17,090 bases of DNA from Bacteroidota bacterium (GTDB lineage: Bacteria; Bacteroidota; Bacteroidia; Cytophagales; Cyclobacteriaceae): contig JAEZEH010000027.1 of assembly GCA_023417785.1 (NCBI GenBank), positions 1-17,090 of the forward strand, given 5' to 3'. Positions 1 to 7,346 of this stretch are shown one piece after another. Both the position numbers and the translations under genes were made by a program. The notes beneath the pieces are model-generated. The model searched no databases and was not told the origin of the DNA. It saw only the letters and a program-made list of their open reading frames with translations. Position 1 is the first letter of the stretch. The number at the start of each line of letters is the position of its first letter.

Positions 1-673
1 GGCCAGAAAGGCGTGGCCATCCATATACATCTCACCCATCATTAGCTACCGTTAACATGCCACCCCTACAGGGCGGGGTTCGCAAATGATATCAATTGTC
101 TACAAACACATTGTCCCGATGGGACAAGGACGGCATGTTAACACCGACCACATCGAGGAACGCGAATAAAATCATTCACCGGAACCCGAAGCATGAGGCG
201 GCACGCCCAGGCCTCGCAATGACAGACTTTAGTACAATAATTGAGGAAAATCCTTACGTCCTGGGGATATTATCATACTATTACATCCCCTCACAACGTT
301 TGACACACAAATTGAAGGGCTATTCTTATACGATTGGTTTTTGAGTATCACGAGCGTATATCCTATCCGTGGGTTGACGGTATTTCACGGTTATCCTGCC
401 GGATATTATCCCTGTACACGTTAACTCGCTGAGTACGAGACAAGGAATCTACATAATCATTGAACTAATTCAAGCACCCAAGCCCCGGAATACCCGAATC
501 ATAACGAAAGGAAAGGTGCGTATAGGATAAACATGAAACCGGGTTGTCCCGACGGTGATTCATCGAGGCCAGATGAAAGAGTACAAAACATTACATGAAT
601 GTTGTGACGCGGATCTTCCAACGCTGCGGGCCAAATGAAGAAATGATCTTCGCGGCAAATAATTTATTTAAAA
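1..673. other. Gene-free stretch, left edge of window
   Basis: I find no convincing gene here. The only open frame of note (96-344, plus) has no recognisable domain, crosses an inverted repeat, and has composition unlike the real genes nearby, so I treat it as chance. The stretch is rich in short inverted repeats: GGCCA/TGGCC at 1-5 and 14-18, the nested set at 51-142 (listed separately), GAGGC/GCCTC at 195-199 and 211-215, and GGGGAT/ATCCCC at 263-268 and 285-290. The last 20 bases before the gene at 674 are A/T-rich with no Shine-Dalgarno, as is common for Bacteroidota translation starts. I see no TAnnTTTG promoter element close to 674. Confidence 0.6.
51..142. other. Nested inverted repeats, possible branched RNA or cruciform
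   Basis: An 11-bp perfect inverted repeat, GTTAACATGCC at 51-61 and GGCATGTTAAC at 132-142, encloses 70 bp. Inside it are two further hairpins: ACCCC/GGGGT (62-66 and 75-79), directly abutting the outer stem, and TTGTCCC-GAT-GGGACAA (111-127), a perfect 7-bp stem with a 3-base loop. Together they could fold into a three-way junction with an unpaired A/T-rich arm (80-110). I do not recognise a known riboswitch or ncRNA family. It could equally be a decayed small repeat element or chance pairing. The next gene starts more than 500 bp away, so a cis-leader role is not supported. Confidence 0.4.
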
Positions 674-1367
674 ATGAAGAGATTTAAATTCAGCATGTTG
701 TTGGGTGCCGTTCTGGTTGCCCTGTCTATTGGTTTTACAGCTTGTGAGGGCGATCAGGGTGAAATCGGTCCAAAAGGCGATCCGGGCGCAAAGGGTGACC
801 AGGGTGCTCCCGGAGCACAAGGTTCAAAAGGTGATAGGGGTGATCAGGGCGAAATGGGTGATAAGGAATCTGCGTCATTTGGGAAATATAGAATTAACCA
901 TCTCCGGCACGGATACAAAGGGTAATCCATACACTGAAGTCGTTGATTTCAAATATCTCCTTGAGGAACACCCGATGTATTCATATTGGTCCAAGGATGG
1001 CGATACCGATGACTATTTCTTCTACATTGGGCGTGAGCACAAAATCGAGGCGAAGGCCGACGAGGGATCGAGAAGCGTCGTATCTTCCGTAGGTATGTCG
1101 TTGCGCCAGAGTGAAGGAGCGTTGGTTCTAGACAACTTCGAACTTAGCGCGTTATTCATTGTTGGAAATACGTACCACTTTGCAGAAACGTGGCTGGATT
1201 CATCTTATCCGGAAGCGGAGGACTTCGTGGTTACGAATTATGCTTTCAATGTAGAAACCGGCTCTTTGGCGTTCGATTTCACGTATTCTTATACGGATGG
1301 TAACGATGAATCCGTCAACATCGTCGGAAAGGTGAATGTTAAGGTTTACGGCGTTCCATTCATCTGA
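674..1367 (+). pseudogene. Collagen-like lipoprotein, interrupted by a +1 frameshift
   Basis: The first frame (from ATG 674) starts with a lipoprotein signal peptide: KRFK, a hydrophobic core, then FTAC with the lipidated Cys at residue 24. It continues with about 13 Gly-X-Y triplets (GDQGEIGPKGDPG and so on), then stops at 925 after a short nonsense tail. The frame one base later carries a coherent beta-rich C-terminal domain from about GNIELTISGTD to the stop at 1367. The break lies between about 860 and 890; removing one A from the GGGAAA run at 881-886 would join the parts into a protein of about 230 residues (ESASFGNIELTISGTD). Bacteroidota often carry such short collagen-like surface lipoproteins, of unknown function. 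Acidic residues after the Cys (EGD) would suit surface export. It may be a true pseudogene, a phase-variable gene or a sequencing error. A terminator follows at once, so it appears monocistronic. Confidence 0.75.
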
Positions 1368-1380
1368 GTTTGTTCGATCA

Positions 1381-1421
1381 AAAGGAACACCTCTCCGGCC
1401 AGGATGGGTGTTCTTTTTTTT
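1381..1421 (+). terminator. Rho-independent terminator after the collagen-like lipoprotein
   Basis: GAACACC at 1385-1391 pairs with GGTGTTC at 1407-1413 around a 15-base loop and is followed directly by eight T (1414-1421). It begins 17 bases after the lipoprotein stop at 1367. This is the clearest terminator in the window. Confidence 0.88.
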
Positions 1422-1755
1422 AAGTGGAGTTGGTTTGGGTGAGCCCCGCCGAGTACTTAAACTCTTCGGGGGCCACAGGAAACTATGGAGCGGGTCGCAG
1501 ATTTTGGATTTCTCCTTACTTGGGCGAGAGCTGGCGTCGAAAAAGTGCACCCTCGGGTTCACGCTAAACCGTAATGCACCCAAACGTGCATGCAGGATCC
1601 ATCGGCGCTTCCTGCAATCGTCTTTGCCTCTGGATCCGGACTGGCGGTTCAATAGGGGAAAATCCGTAAGGCAAGAGGGGGCGGCTCGAAATCTGAAGCA
1701 ACGATCCGAAATCATTTCGTGTAAGGAAATCCATGACTTGTTCATGAAATAGTTC
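1422..1755. other. Gene-free spacer with several hairpins
   Basis: I see no real gene here; frames that cross it on either strand also run through the lipoprotein in the wrong phase. Visible structures are a GC-rich hairpin at 1443-1474 (GCCCC...GAGT / ACTC...GGGGGC, loop ACTTAA) without a T-run, a repeated TGCACCC at 1546-1552 and 1575-1581, an inverted repeat TGCAGGA/TCCTGCA at 1591-1597 and 1610-1616, and a 13-bp palindrome CGAAATCATTTCG at 1707-1719. Confidence 0.55.
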
Positions 1756-1774
1756 AAGGTAAAATTTACCTTTA
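1756..1774 (+). promoter_or_regulatory. 17-bp palindrome overlapping a possible -7 box
   Basis: AAGGTAAAATTTACCTT (1756-1772) is a perfect 8+1+8 palindrome, 20 bases before the ATG at 1793. It overlaps TACCTTTA (1767-1774), one mismatch from the Bacteroidota -7 box TAnnTTTG. I see no well-spaced TTG for the -33 position. The placement suits an operator for the downstream secreted protein, but no regulator is identified. Confidence 0.45.
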
Positions 1775-1792
1775 GAATTGAATTGTACCCGC

Positions 1793-4633
1793 ATGGTTCG
1801 CGCCATTCTTCTGATCGCCTTGTTGTTTGTCATCCATGAAAATTATTGCCAGGACATCTTGTGGGTACGTCAATCCGAAGACGTCGCCTATTACGAGGGT
1901 GTGACGCCGACGCAATTGGAACTGGATTCCGATGGAAATGTGTACGTGGTGTATATCCTGCGAAATCGTGTAAAGTTTGAAGGCATAGAATACCAATCAC
2001 AGGACAGCGAAGATATTCTGCTGATCAAATACAGCAGCTCCGGCGCTATTATCTGGGCGAGTCAAATGGGGGGTACGGCATATGACAGAGCTGGTGATAT
2101 TGCGATTGACTCGTATAACAACATTTTAATCACCGGTGTGATGCATAATGGTGGAACGATACTTGGACAAACACTCGATATCGCCAATGGCGGGGCGTTC
2201 TTCGCCAAAATCAGTCCATCAGGAACATTGTTGTGGGTACGGCAGTATGGCAACGAGCATGGCCACGGCGATGCCATTCACGCAGACAATTTTGATAATG
2301 TGATCGTGGGCGGTGGAGTAGACCGCTACGATGGTATGGTGGCGAAGTATACTCCCGGAGGAGTGATGATGTGGTCGCAACCTATGGACTACCAGTCATG
2401 TTGCGTTGCGCCTGCGATTATAGACATTGAAACCGATGCCGCCAATAACATAATAATCGGTGGCGACTTCTCCGGAAATATCGCTTTCGCGGGATATACG
2501 TTGAATGCGCCAATGTTTCAAAGTACATTCATTTTCAAGCTAAACGCCAACGGACAATTTCTCTGGAGTAATCAAATCAATTCAGGCGGTAGCTCACTCA
2601 ACGAGGCAAGATTCACAGATATGGAAGTTGACCCGTCCGGTGATATCTTTCTGACCGGGTATTTCGAGGAGACCGCGCATTTTGATGCCATTACGCTCGG
2701 AGAACAATTCGAAATCGATGATCGCACGGGCTACCTGGCGCGGATGAGCAGTAACGGAAGCTACCTGTGGGCGACCGCCATGTATGGTCGGGATATGTTG
2801 CCGACCTCGCTCCGAATAGATCCAAATTCCGGTCAGCTGGCATTGTGTGGCTCTTCCTTTCTCCGCTTCGCTTATGATAATCAATACATTTCTTCCATTC
2901 AGGGAAACCAATCGTTCATATTGTTCACGGATAAGAACGGCGTTTTCAAAAATAGTCTGTTCATAAATACAGAATCGTATCCGACCTATTCAACGGATGT
3001 GGTATTCACTCCCACGAATGAATTCTACGTAACCGGTAGTTTCAATGAAGATTTCGAACTAGGTTGCTTTGATCTCCGGGGAGGCAGCTGGTTCACGTCA
3101 TATCTATTCAAAAGCGGGAAATTGCCCGAGATAGCGATTGAAGGAATGGAAGCGATCTGCGTGAATACAGTAAAAACGTTCAGGGCAGAGGGCGCAGATG
3201 AGGCGACGAGCTTTGTATGGGATTTCCCTCAGGGAACGGAGGCAGTCAATGGCTCGTTTCAAACAATCGATCCGGAGATTGATGTGAAGCTTACGGAATT
3301 CACCGAACATGCTGTATTCACTGTGATCCCTTATTTTGAATGCTATCCCCGGACCGAGTTCTCAGGTACGATCGATATGGCACGCGCGCCCGCCCCTCCG
3401 GCGAAACCATCGGGAGAAATCATCATTTGTCCAGACGCAACTGCTGAATACTCGACAACTGCCATAAATGGAATCAGCGACTACACGTGGGAGTTGTCTG
3501 GCAATATTTCAACCTCGTATCAATCGGGAAACATTATTTCAATAGCATCCACTTCAGCTTCGATCGTCGGACTTAAAGTAAAAGCCCATAACAGTTGTGG
3601 TGAAAGTGAGTACTCTGAAACGCTGGAGGTGACCATCCTGGAGCCTCCCGTTGCGCCTGTTGTTGTTGGTCCGCTGGAACTTTGTTCCGGAGCGACAAAC
3701 GTACGTTATACCGCGACAGCGGCGCACGCGGTCAGTTATGGGTGGGACTTCCCTCCAGATTTCGCGGTGAGAAGCGTGTCAGGTGACAGCTCGGAGATTG
3801 ACGTGGATTTTCCATCCGATGAGGCTGCAATTAAATTCACAAGTTTCTCAAAAGGCCTTTGTTCAAATTCATCTTCGGCAACCACGACGGTGAATTTGAT
3901 ACAGGCTCCGCGCACCCCTGAAATTGTTGGTGACGACGAAATTTGCCAGGCCACACAGGCAGCCCTTTATCAAGCCCTGCCCGAACAAGCTGGTGTCACG
4001 TTTCACTGGACCGTTCCACAGGGCTTCGAAGTTTTGCAATCCTCGACAAACAACATTACTGTGAAACCGTCAGCCACTACAGCACAATCAGGAATTATAA
4101 CCGTGACAGCATCAAACCGTTGCTTTACGACGCAAGGCATTGGACACAACGTAACGGTTATGCGGGAGCCGGAAATTCCGGTAATCAGGAAAGGGCTTTG
4201 CGATCGGGAATTGCTTTATGAAGGAAACGAAAAAATTATGTGGTATAAAGACAATACCCGGTTCAACGAGACATCCAACAGGTTGGTGCTTGTGGCTGGG
4301 GACTCCGGTGTCTTCGAACTCGTTGCGCAAAACGGCTGCGGGTTGAAGCACAGCGAGACGGTAGAGGTAAACCCCGTGTTCATTGAATCCATTTTTATTC
4401 CAAATGTAATAACCCCAAATAGCGATGGATTAAATGACACATTCGTGATTGACAAATTGTTTGGCGAAACAAATCTCTACGTTTACAATCGCTGGGGAAG
4501 GGAAGTATTTACCGCTGAACCTTACGATAATAGCTGGCGGGGAGATTCCGTTTCGGAAGGCGTTTACTATTATACTGTATCGAACAAATGCCTTAACAAG
4601 CCGCTTCAGGGACTGATCCATGTGATCAAATAG
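1793..4633 (+). CDS. Large secreted protein with beta-propeller, Ig/PKD-like modules and T9SS type B sorting domain
   Basis: A 946-residue protein predicted to be exported by Sec and then passed through the type IX secretion system to the cell surface or medium. I chose ATG 1793 over TTG 1778 because it gives a compact signal peptide (MVRAILLIALLFVI, cleavage near NYCQ). Residues about 24-440 carry repeats of the type 'D.DGNVYVVY... IKYSSSGAIIWASQMGG', matching SBBP-like beta-propeller blades. Residues about 440-850 hold roughly four Ig/PKD-like modules with paired Cys (ICVN, ICPD, LCSG, ICQA). The last 80 residues (IFIPNVITPNSDGLND ... YVYNRWGREVF ... GVYYYTV) match the gliding-motility-associated C-terminal domain (CHU_C/type B). 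Such proteins are often large surface adhesins, but no binding partner or enzyme activity is visible. It is transcribed alone, and no gldE or porU-like partner lies nearby. Confidence 0.9.
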   Translation: MVRAILLIALLFVIHENYCQDILWVRQSEDVAYYEGVTPTQLELDSDGNVYVVYILRNRVKFEGIEYQSQDSEDILLIKYSSSGAIIWASQMGGTAYDRAGDIAIDSYNNILITGVMHNGGTILGQTLDIANGGAFFAKISPSGTLLWVRQYGNEHGHGDAIHADNFDNVIVGGGVDRYDGMVAKYTPGGVMMWSQPMDYQSCCVAPAIIDIETDAANNIIIGGDFSGNIAFAGYTLNAPMFQSTFIFKLNANGQFLWSNQINSGGSSLNEARFTDMEVDPSGDIFLTGYFEETAHFDAITLGEQFEIDDRTGYLARMSSNGSYLWATAMYGRDMLPTSLRIDPNSGQLALCGSSFLRFAYDNQYISSIQGNQSFILFTDKNGVFKNSLFINTESYPTYSTDVVFTPTNEFYVTGSFNEDFELGCFDLRGGSWFTSYLFKSGKLPEIAIEGMEAICVNTVKTFRAEGADEATSFVWDFPQGTEAVNGSFQTIDPEIDVKLTEFTEHAVFTVIPYFECYPRTEFSGTIDMARAPAPPAKPSGEIIICPDATAEYSTTAINGISDYTWELSGNISTSYQSGNIISIASTSASIVGLKVKAHNSCGESEYSETLEVTILEPPVAPVVVGPLELCSGATNVRYTATAAHAVSYGWDFPPDFAVRSVSGDSSEIDVDFPSDEAAIKFTSFSKGLCSNSSSATTTVNLIQAPRTPEIVGDDEICQATQAALYQALPEQAGVTFHWTVPQGFEVLQSSTNNITVKPSATTAQSGIITVTASNRCFTTQGIGHNVTVMREPEIPVIRKGLCDRELLYEGNEKIMWYKDNTRFNETSNRLVLVAGDSGVFELVAQNGCGLKHSETVEVNPVFIESIFIPNVITPNSDGLNDTFVIDKLFGETNLYVYNRWGREVFTAEPYDNSWRGDSVSEGVYYYTVSNKCLNKPLQGLIHVIK

Positions 4634-4870
4634 TATGGGGTTAATGAATACGCACCATCCCAAAACTTAGGCAATAAGCCATCCGGCGAGCCGGAGCCCC
4701 TGAATTATGGGCTACTTACTCGAAGTAGCTACGTTGACTATGTATACCGGGCAATTCACAGTAGCCCCATGGCATGGGAATCCGCGATTAATCGGGGCAA
4801 GGACTTCAGGCTCGCGCATCGAAGCCCGTTTTGAAGCCCTCTGTACAGCAACACCATTTTTTTTCTAGAT
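4634..4870. other. Hairpin-rich spacer between the T9SS protein and the arsR operon
   Basis: No gene is visible. Perfect short stems occur close together: TCCGGC-GA-GCCGGA (4682-4695), GCTACTT-ACTCG-AAGTAGC (4711-4729), CCCAT-GGC-ATGGG (4766-4778) and CGATTAATCG (4785-4794). In addition, ATGGGCTAC (4707-4715) can pair with GTAGCCCCAT (4761-4770) with one bulged C. The T-run at 4857-4864 is not preceded by a good stem, so I do not call it a terminator. A structured RNA is possible but unproven. Confidence 0.4.
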
Positions 4871-4873
4871 GGC

Positions 4874-4922
4874 TTGCGCAATTAAATAATTGCATATATA
4901 TTTGCAATCATGTAATTGCATA
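4874..4922 (+). promoter_or_regulatory. Promoter and likely operator array of the arsR-SRPBCC operon
   Basis: TTG at 4874-4876 and TATATTTG at 4897-4904 are separated by 20 bp, matching the Bacteroidota housekeeping promoter form, with transcription expected near 4910. Four half-sites in alternating orientation cover it: GCAATT (4878-4883), AATTGC (4888-4893), TGCAAT (4903-4908) and AATTGCA (4914-4920). These make the palindromes GCAATT-N4-AATTGC and ATTGCA-N8-TGCAAT, the second overlapping the -7 box. TAATTGCATA also occurs as a direct repeat 26 bp apart (4887 and 4913). ArsR-family proteins usually repress their own operon from such sites, so autoregulation is a reasonable inference. Confidence 0.7.
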
Positions 4923-4930
4923 ATATCTTT

Positions 4931-5257
4931 ATGAAAACAAGACGCGATGTATTCCAAGCCATAGCCGACCCTACGCGAAGGGCGATTTTGCTTTTGCTTG
5001 CAGCCCAGGCGATGACACCCAATGCTCTTGCCGAGGAGTTTAACACCAGCCGCCAGGCCGTATCAAAACATATTCAGATCCTTACGGAATGTGATTTGGT
5101 AAAGCAGGAACAAAAGGGGCGTGAAATTTACTATCACATCCACGCAACAAAAGTCAACGAGATCGATGCGTGGGTTCAGCGACTCAAGAAGGTACTGGAA
5201 ACTCAGTTCTCCCAATTGGACAAAGTATTATCAACCCTTAAAAAACAAAAACGATGA
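4931..5257 (+). CDS. ArsR-family winged-helix transcriptional repressor
   Basis: A 108-residue DNA-binding protein. I chose ATG 4931 over TTG 4916 because the conserved start (MKTRRDVFQAIADPTRR) begins there and the earlier start lies inside the operator. ADPTRRAIL is the usual first helix; residues about 28-57 (TPNALAEEFNTSRQAVSKHIQIL) form the winged helix-turn-helix, and KGREIYYHI the wing. It has no metal-binding Cys motif (ELCVCD-like), so it belongs to the non-metal branch commonly paired with SRPBCC proteins. The stop overlaps the next start by ATGA (5254-5257), implying translational coupling. It probably represses its own operon through the upstream GCAAT sites. The inducer is unknown. 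Confidence 0.9.
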   Translation: MKTRRDVFQAIADPTRRAILLLLAAQAMTPNALAEEFNTSRQAVSKHIQILTECDLVKQEQKGREIYYHIHATKVNEIDAWVQRLKKVLETQFSQLDKVLSTLKKQKR

Positions 5258-5754
5258 ACAACCTCTTATTCGAATTTACTGTTGACAAAGCAGCGAAAAA
5301 AGCATTCATAACCCGGGAGTTTGATGCCGATCTTTCATTAGTATGGGATGCGTTCACAAAAGCTGAGATCCTCGACCAGTGGGTTGCACCAAAACCTTAT
5401 GTGTCGAAAACAAAATTTATGGACTTCAAAGTCGGAGGCCGCAGGTTTTATGCTATGGTAAGCCCGGAAGGAGTAGAGCATTGGTCCATCCAGAGATACA
5501 CGTCTATTAGTCCGAAAACCAATTTTAAAATGTTCAATGCTTTTGCGGACAAAGACGAGAATCCTCAGTTGCCAGGCTCTGACTGGGATTACACATTCAG
5601 TGAAAAAGACGGCCGGACAATAGTCAATATCACGATCTATAATGAATCCCTTGAACGCATGGAGAAGATGATTGAGATGGGCTTTACAGAAGGATTTAAA
5701 GCATCCTTGAAAAACCTGGAAAACGTATTGGCGACCCTGGTTCATCCGTCCTAA
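5254..5754 (+). CDS. SRPBCC/AHSA1-type START-fold protein
   Basis: A 166-residue cytoplasmic protein of the SRPBCC superfamily, AHSA1-like branch, expected to form a helix-grip fold with a hydrophobic ligand cavity. The family pattern is visible: ITREFDADLSLVWDAFTKAEILDQWVAP near residues 19-46, then GGRRFYAMVSPEG, a run of strands, and a long C-terminal helix (EGFKASLKNLENVLATL). No catalytic motif is evident. The start overlaps the ArsR stop by four bases, so both are made from one message. ArsR plus SRPBCC is a common bacterial pair in which the SRPBCC protein may sense or handle a small lipophilic compound, but the ligand is rarely known and cannot be read from this sequence. Confidence 0.88.
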   Translation: MNNLLFEFTVDKAAKKAFITREFDADLSLVWDAFTKAEILDQWVAPKPYVSKTKFMDFKVGGRRFYAMVSPEGVEHWSIQRYTSISPKTNFKMFNAFADKDENPQLPGSDWDYTFSEKDGRTIVNITIYNESLERMEKMIEMGFTEGFKASLKNLENVLATLVHPS

Positions 5755-6050
5755 GTTGAAATCTTTAAAACAAATGTTCAGATGAAAACAGCGGGGAAGA
5801 TGCCCACTTTTGTCTTGTCTGAAATATTTCCCTCGCGTAAATGCGTTTCAATCTGTCGGATTGTGACACGGTACTAAAGGTGAAGGGGAAAATGTAGAAG
5901 CGTTGAGGATCATCGTGCTTATACGCGAGTATGGGTTTATGTGAGGAATTAAATTGAGAAAGACCCCGAGCGATGCAGAAAAAACCTGACTGACGTTTCG
6001 TTTTGGGTATATTAGCTTCCATGCAGCACATTCCCTGGAAAAGATACTCT

Positions 6051-7196
6051 ATGATTAAGGTCGTTACGCTGAGTTTACTAATATTTTGGAATTCACTCCC
6101 TGATGCTTTCGCTCAAACGGATGTTGCCCTCGGAGAAGAGTTCGTTATTCAATCCAGCATATTGGCAGAAGACCGGCATTACATCGTGCATTTGCCTGCA
6201 TCCTACAAGGGTGACGATCTGTATGTCAATAAGCGTTACCCTGTGTTGGTTGTTCTGGATTCAGACACGCATTTTCTTCCTATCTGCGGTTTGACCCATG
6301 CGTTAAGTGTAAATGATGAGATCATCCCTGAGATGATTATTGTGGGCGTTCGTAATACAGACAGATCGCGCGATATGACGCCCATGACAAACAAACGTAC
6401 CCAGGAGAATCCATTTAGCAAGTTTCTTGAGTCCGAACTTTTGAAAGAAGTCGACAGGCGATATCGCACATTACCCTTCCGCATTTTGGCAGGACATTCA
6501 TTGGCTGGTCTGTTTGCCCTGGATTGCTTTCTTAATAAGAACGTCTTCAATGCATATCTTGCTATCGATCCAAGTGTTCGATCCGGAGATGAATACATCA
6601 TTAAGAAAGCTGACTCCGTTTTCAAACAAGATCCAAATACCAGGTCGATTCTATACACGGCCGAGTCCAAAAATCCATTTAATACAAACGCGATCGACGA
6701 GAGGCATGCAGCGTTTGAACGATTCAGAATGGCAATTGATCAGGCAAGCCCGCGTGGCGTCAATCACAAGCATGAATATCTCGTAGATGAAGATCATTTT
6801 TCAATCCCTTCAATTGCATTCTACCGGGGACTTCTCCATGTATTCGAGGGTTTCAAAATTCCGCTACATTCTCCGGCATTGAAAAGTACTCGCGATGTGG
6901 TAAATTATTGTCGTCTCTATCAGGAACGCATGGGCGCTGAGATAGCTGTTCCGGGCAAGCAGATCAATCAGGTGGCAGCATTTTACCTGAGTGAAAGCAA
7001 GGCGGAAAGGGCAATAGAACTGTACAAAGTTAACCAGACATTCTTTCCCGATTCTTTTCTGGTGTATCAAAACCTGGCCGAGGCGTTTCGCTCAAAGGGC
7101 GATATGGAGGTGGCCGCTAAATATTACAAAGCGGCTTTGAAACTCAGTCCTGACAATCAGAAACTGAAAGACGACTTACGAAAAATAACACCATGA
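6051..7196 (+). CDS. Exported esterase-fold alpha/beta hydrolase with C-terminal TPR repeats
   Basis: A 381-residue predicted periplasmic hydrolase of the esterase D/Fes-like family (PF00756 type). ATG 6051 is preferred over ATG 6021 or TTG 6003 because it leaves a clean signal peptide (MIKVVTLSLLIFWNSLPDAFAQ). The nucleophile elbow GHSLAG places the catalytic Ser at residue 150, and the DEDHFS motif gives the catalytic His at 249. The acid residue is uncertain; Glu205 (YTAESKN) is one candidate. Residues about 310-381 form two tetratricopeptide repeats (AERAIELYKVN..., NLAEAFRSKGDMEVAAKYYKAAL). The catalytic domain alone is normal length for the family; the TPR tail is an added module seen in some Bacteroidota members and may bind a partner protein. 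The substrate is unknown. The gene appears monocistronic. Confidence 0.87.
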   Translation: MIKVVTLSLLIFWNSLPDAFAQTDVALGEEFVIQSSILAEDRHYIVHLPASYKGDDLYVNKRYPVLVVLDSDTHFLPICGLTHALSVNDEIIPEMIIVGVRNTDRSRDMTPMTNKRTQENPFSKFLESELLKEVDRRYRTLPFRILAGHSLAGLFALDCFLNKNVFNAYLAIDPSVRSGDEYIIKKADSVFKQDPNTRSILYTAESKNPFNTNAIDERHAAFERFRMAIDQASPRGVNHKHEYLVDEDHFSIPSIAFYRGLLHVFEGFKIPLHSPALKSTRDVVNYCRLYQERMGAEIAVPGKQINQVAAFYLSESKAERAIELYKVNQTFFPDSFLVYQNLAEAFRSKGDMEVAAKYYKAALKLSPDNQKLKDDLRKITP

Positions 7197-7314
7197 AGCT
7201 GCCTCTTACCTTGATTATTCTTAACTAATTTAAGTCAGGCATGTATGTGTCGCTCTTCTTGATATGTCCCTCGCCGTTGTAATGCGTTTGAATATCCGAA
7301 TACCATGCCCACAC

Positions 7315-7346
7315 CTACGACCTGGGAGAAAGTGAGGGAGTCGTAG
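7315..7346. repeat. Inverted repeat in the convergent spacer after the esterase
   Basis: CTACGAC (7315-7321) and GTCGTAG (7340-7346) form a perfect 7-bp inverted repeat with an 18-base loop, in the 247-bp gap between two convergent genes. There is no T-run on either side, so it is not a standard terminator. A weaker CCGCG/CGCGG stem lies at 7387-7404. The rest of the gap holds no gene I can see. Confidence 0.35.

Noticed and set aside
212..224. CCTCGCAATGACA resembling the REP-like elements scattered in some Bacteroidota genomes
   Set aside because: Only 13 bases match and no paired inverted copy is visible nearby, so I cannot call a repeat element.
96..344. 82-codon open frame in the left spacer
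   Set aside because: It starts inside the nested inverted repeats, has no domain or signal, and no ribosome or promoter site; composition suggests chance.
860..890. Programmed ribosomal frameshift in the lipoprotein gene
   Set aside because: The required shift is +1; no in-frame stop sits at a recognised +1 slippery site, and the first frame continues to a stop at 923-925. Mutation or sequencing error is simpler.
1200..1757. Long minus-strand frame of 185 codons, and the overlapping plus-strand frame at 1336-1752
   Set aside because: Both run through the 3' part of the lipoprotein and its terminator, and the protein sequences are rich in Arg, Ser and Pro without any fold; they are shadows.
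4857..4864. T-run as a terminator for the T9SS protein
   Set aside because: It is over 220 bp after the stop and is not directly preceded by a stable stem.
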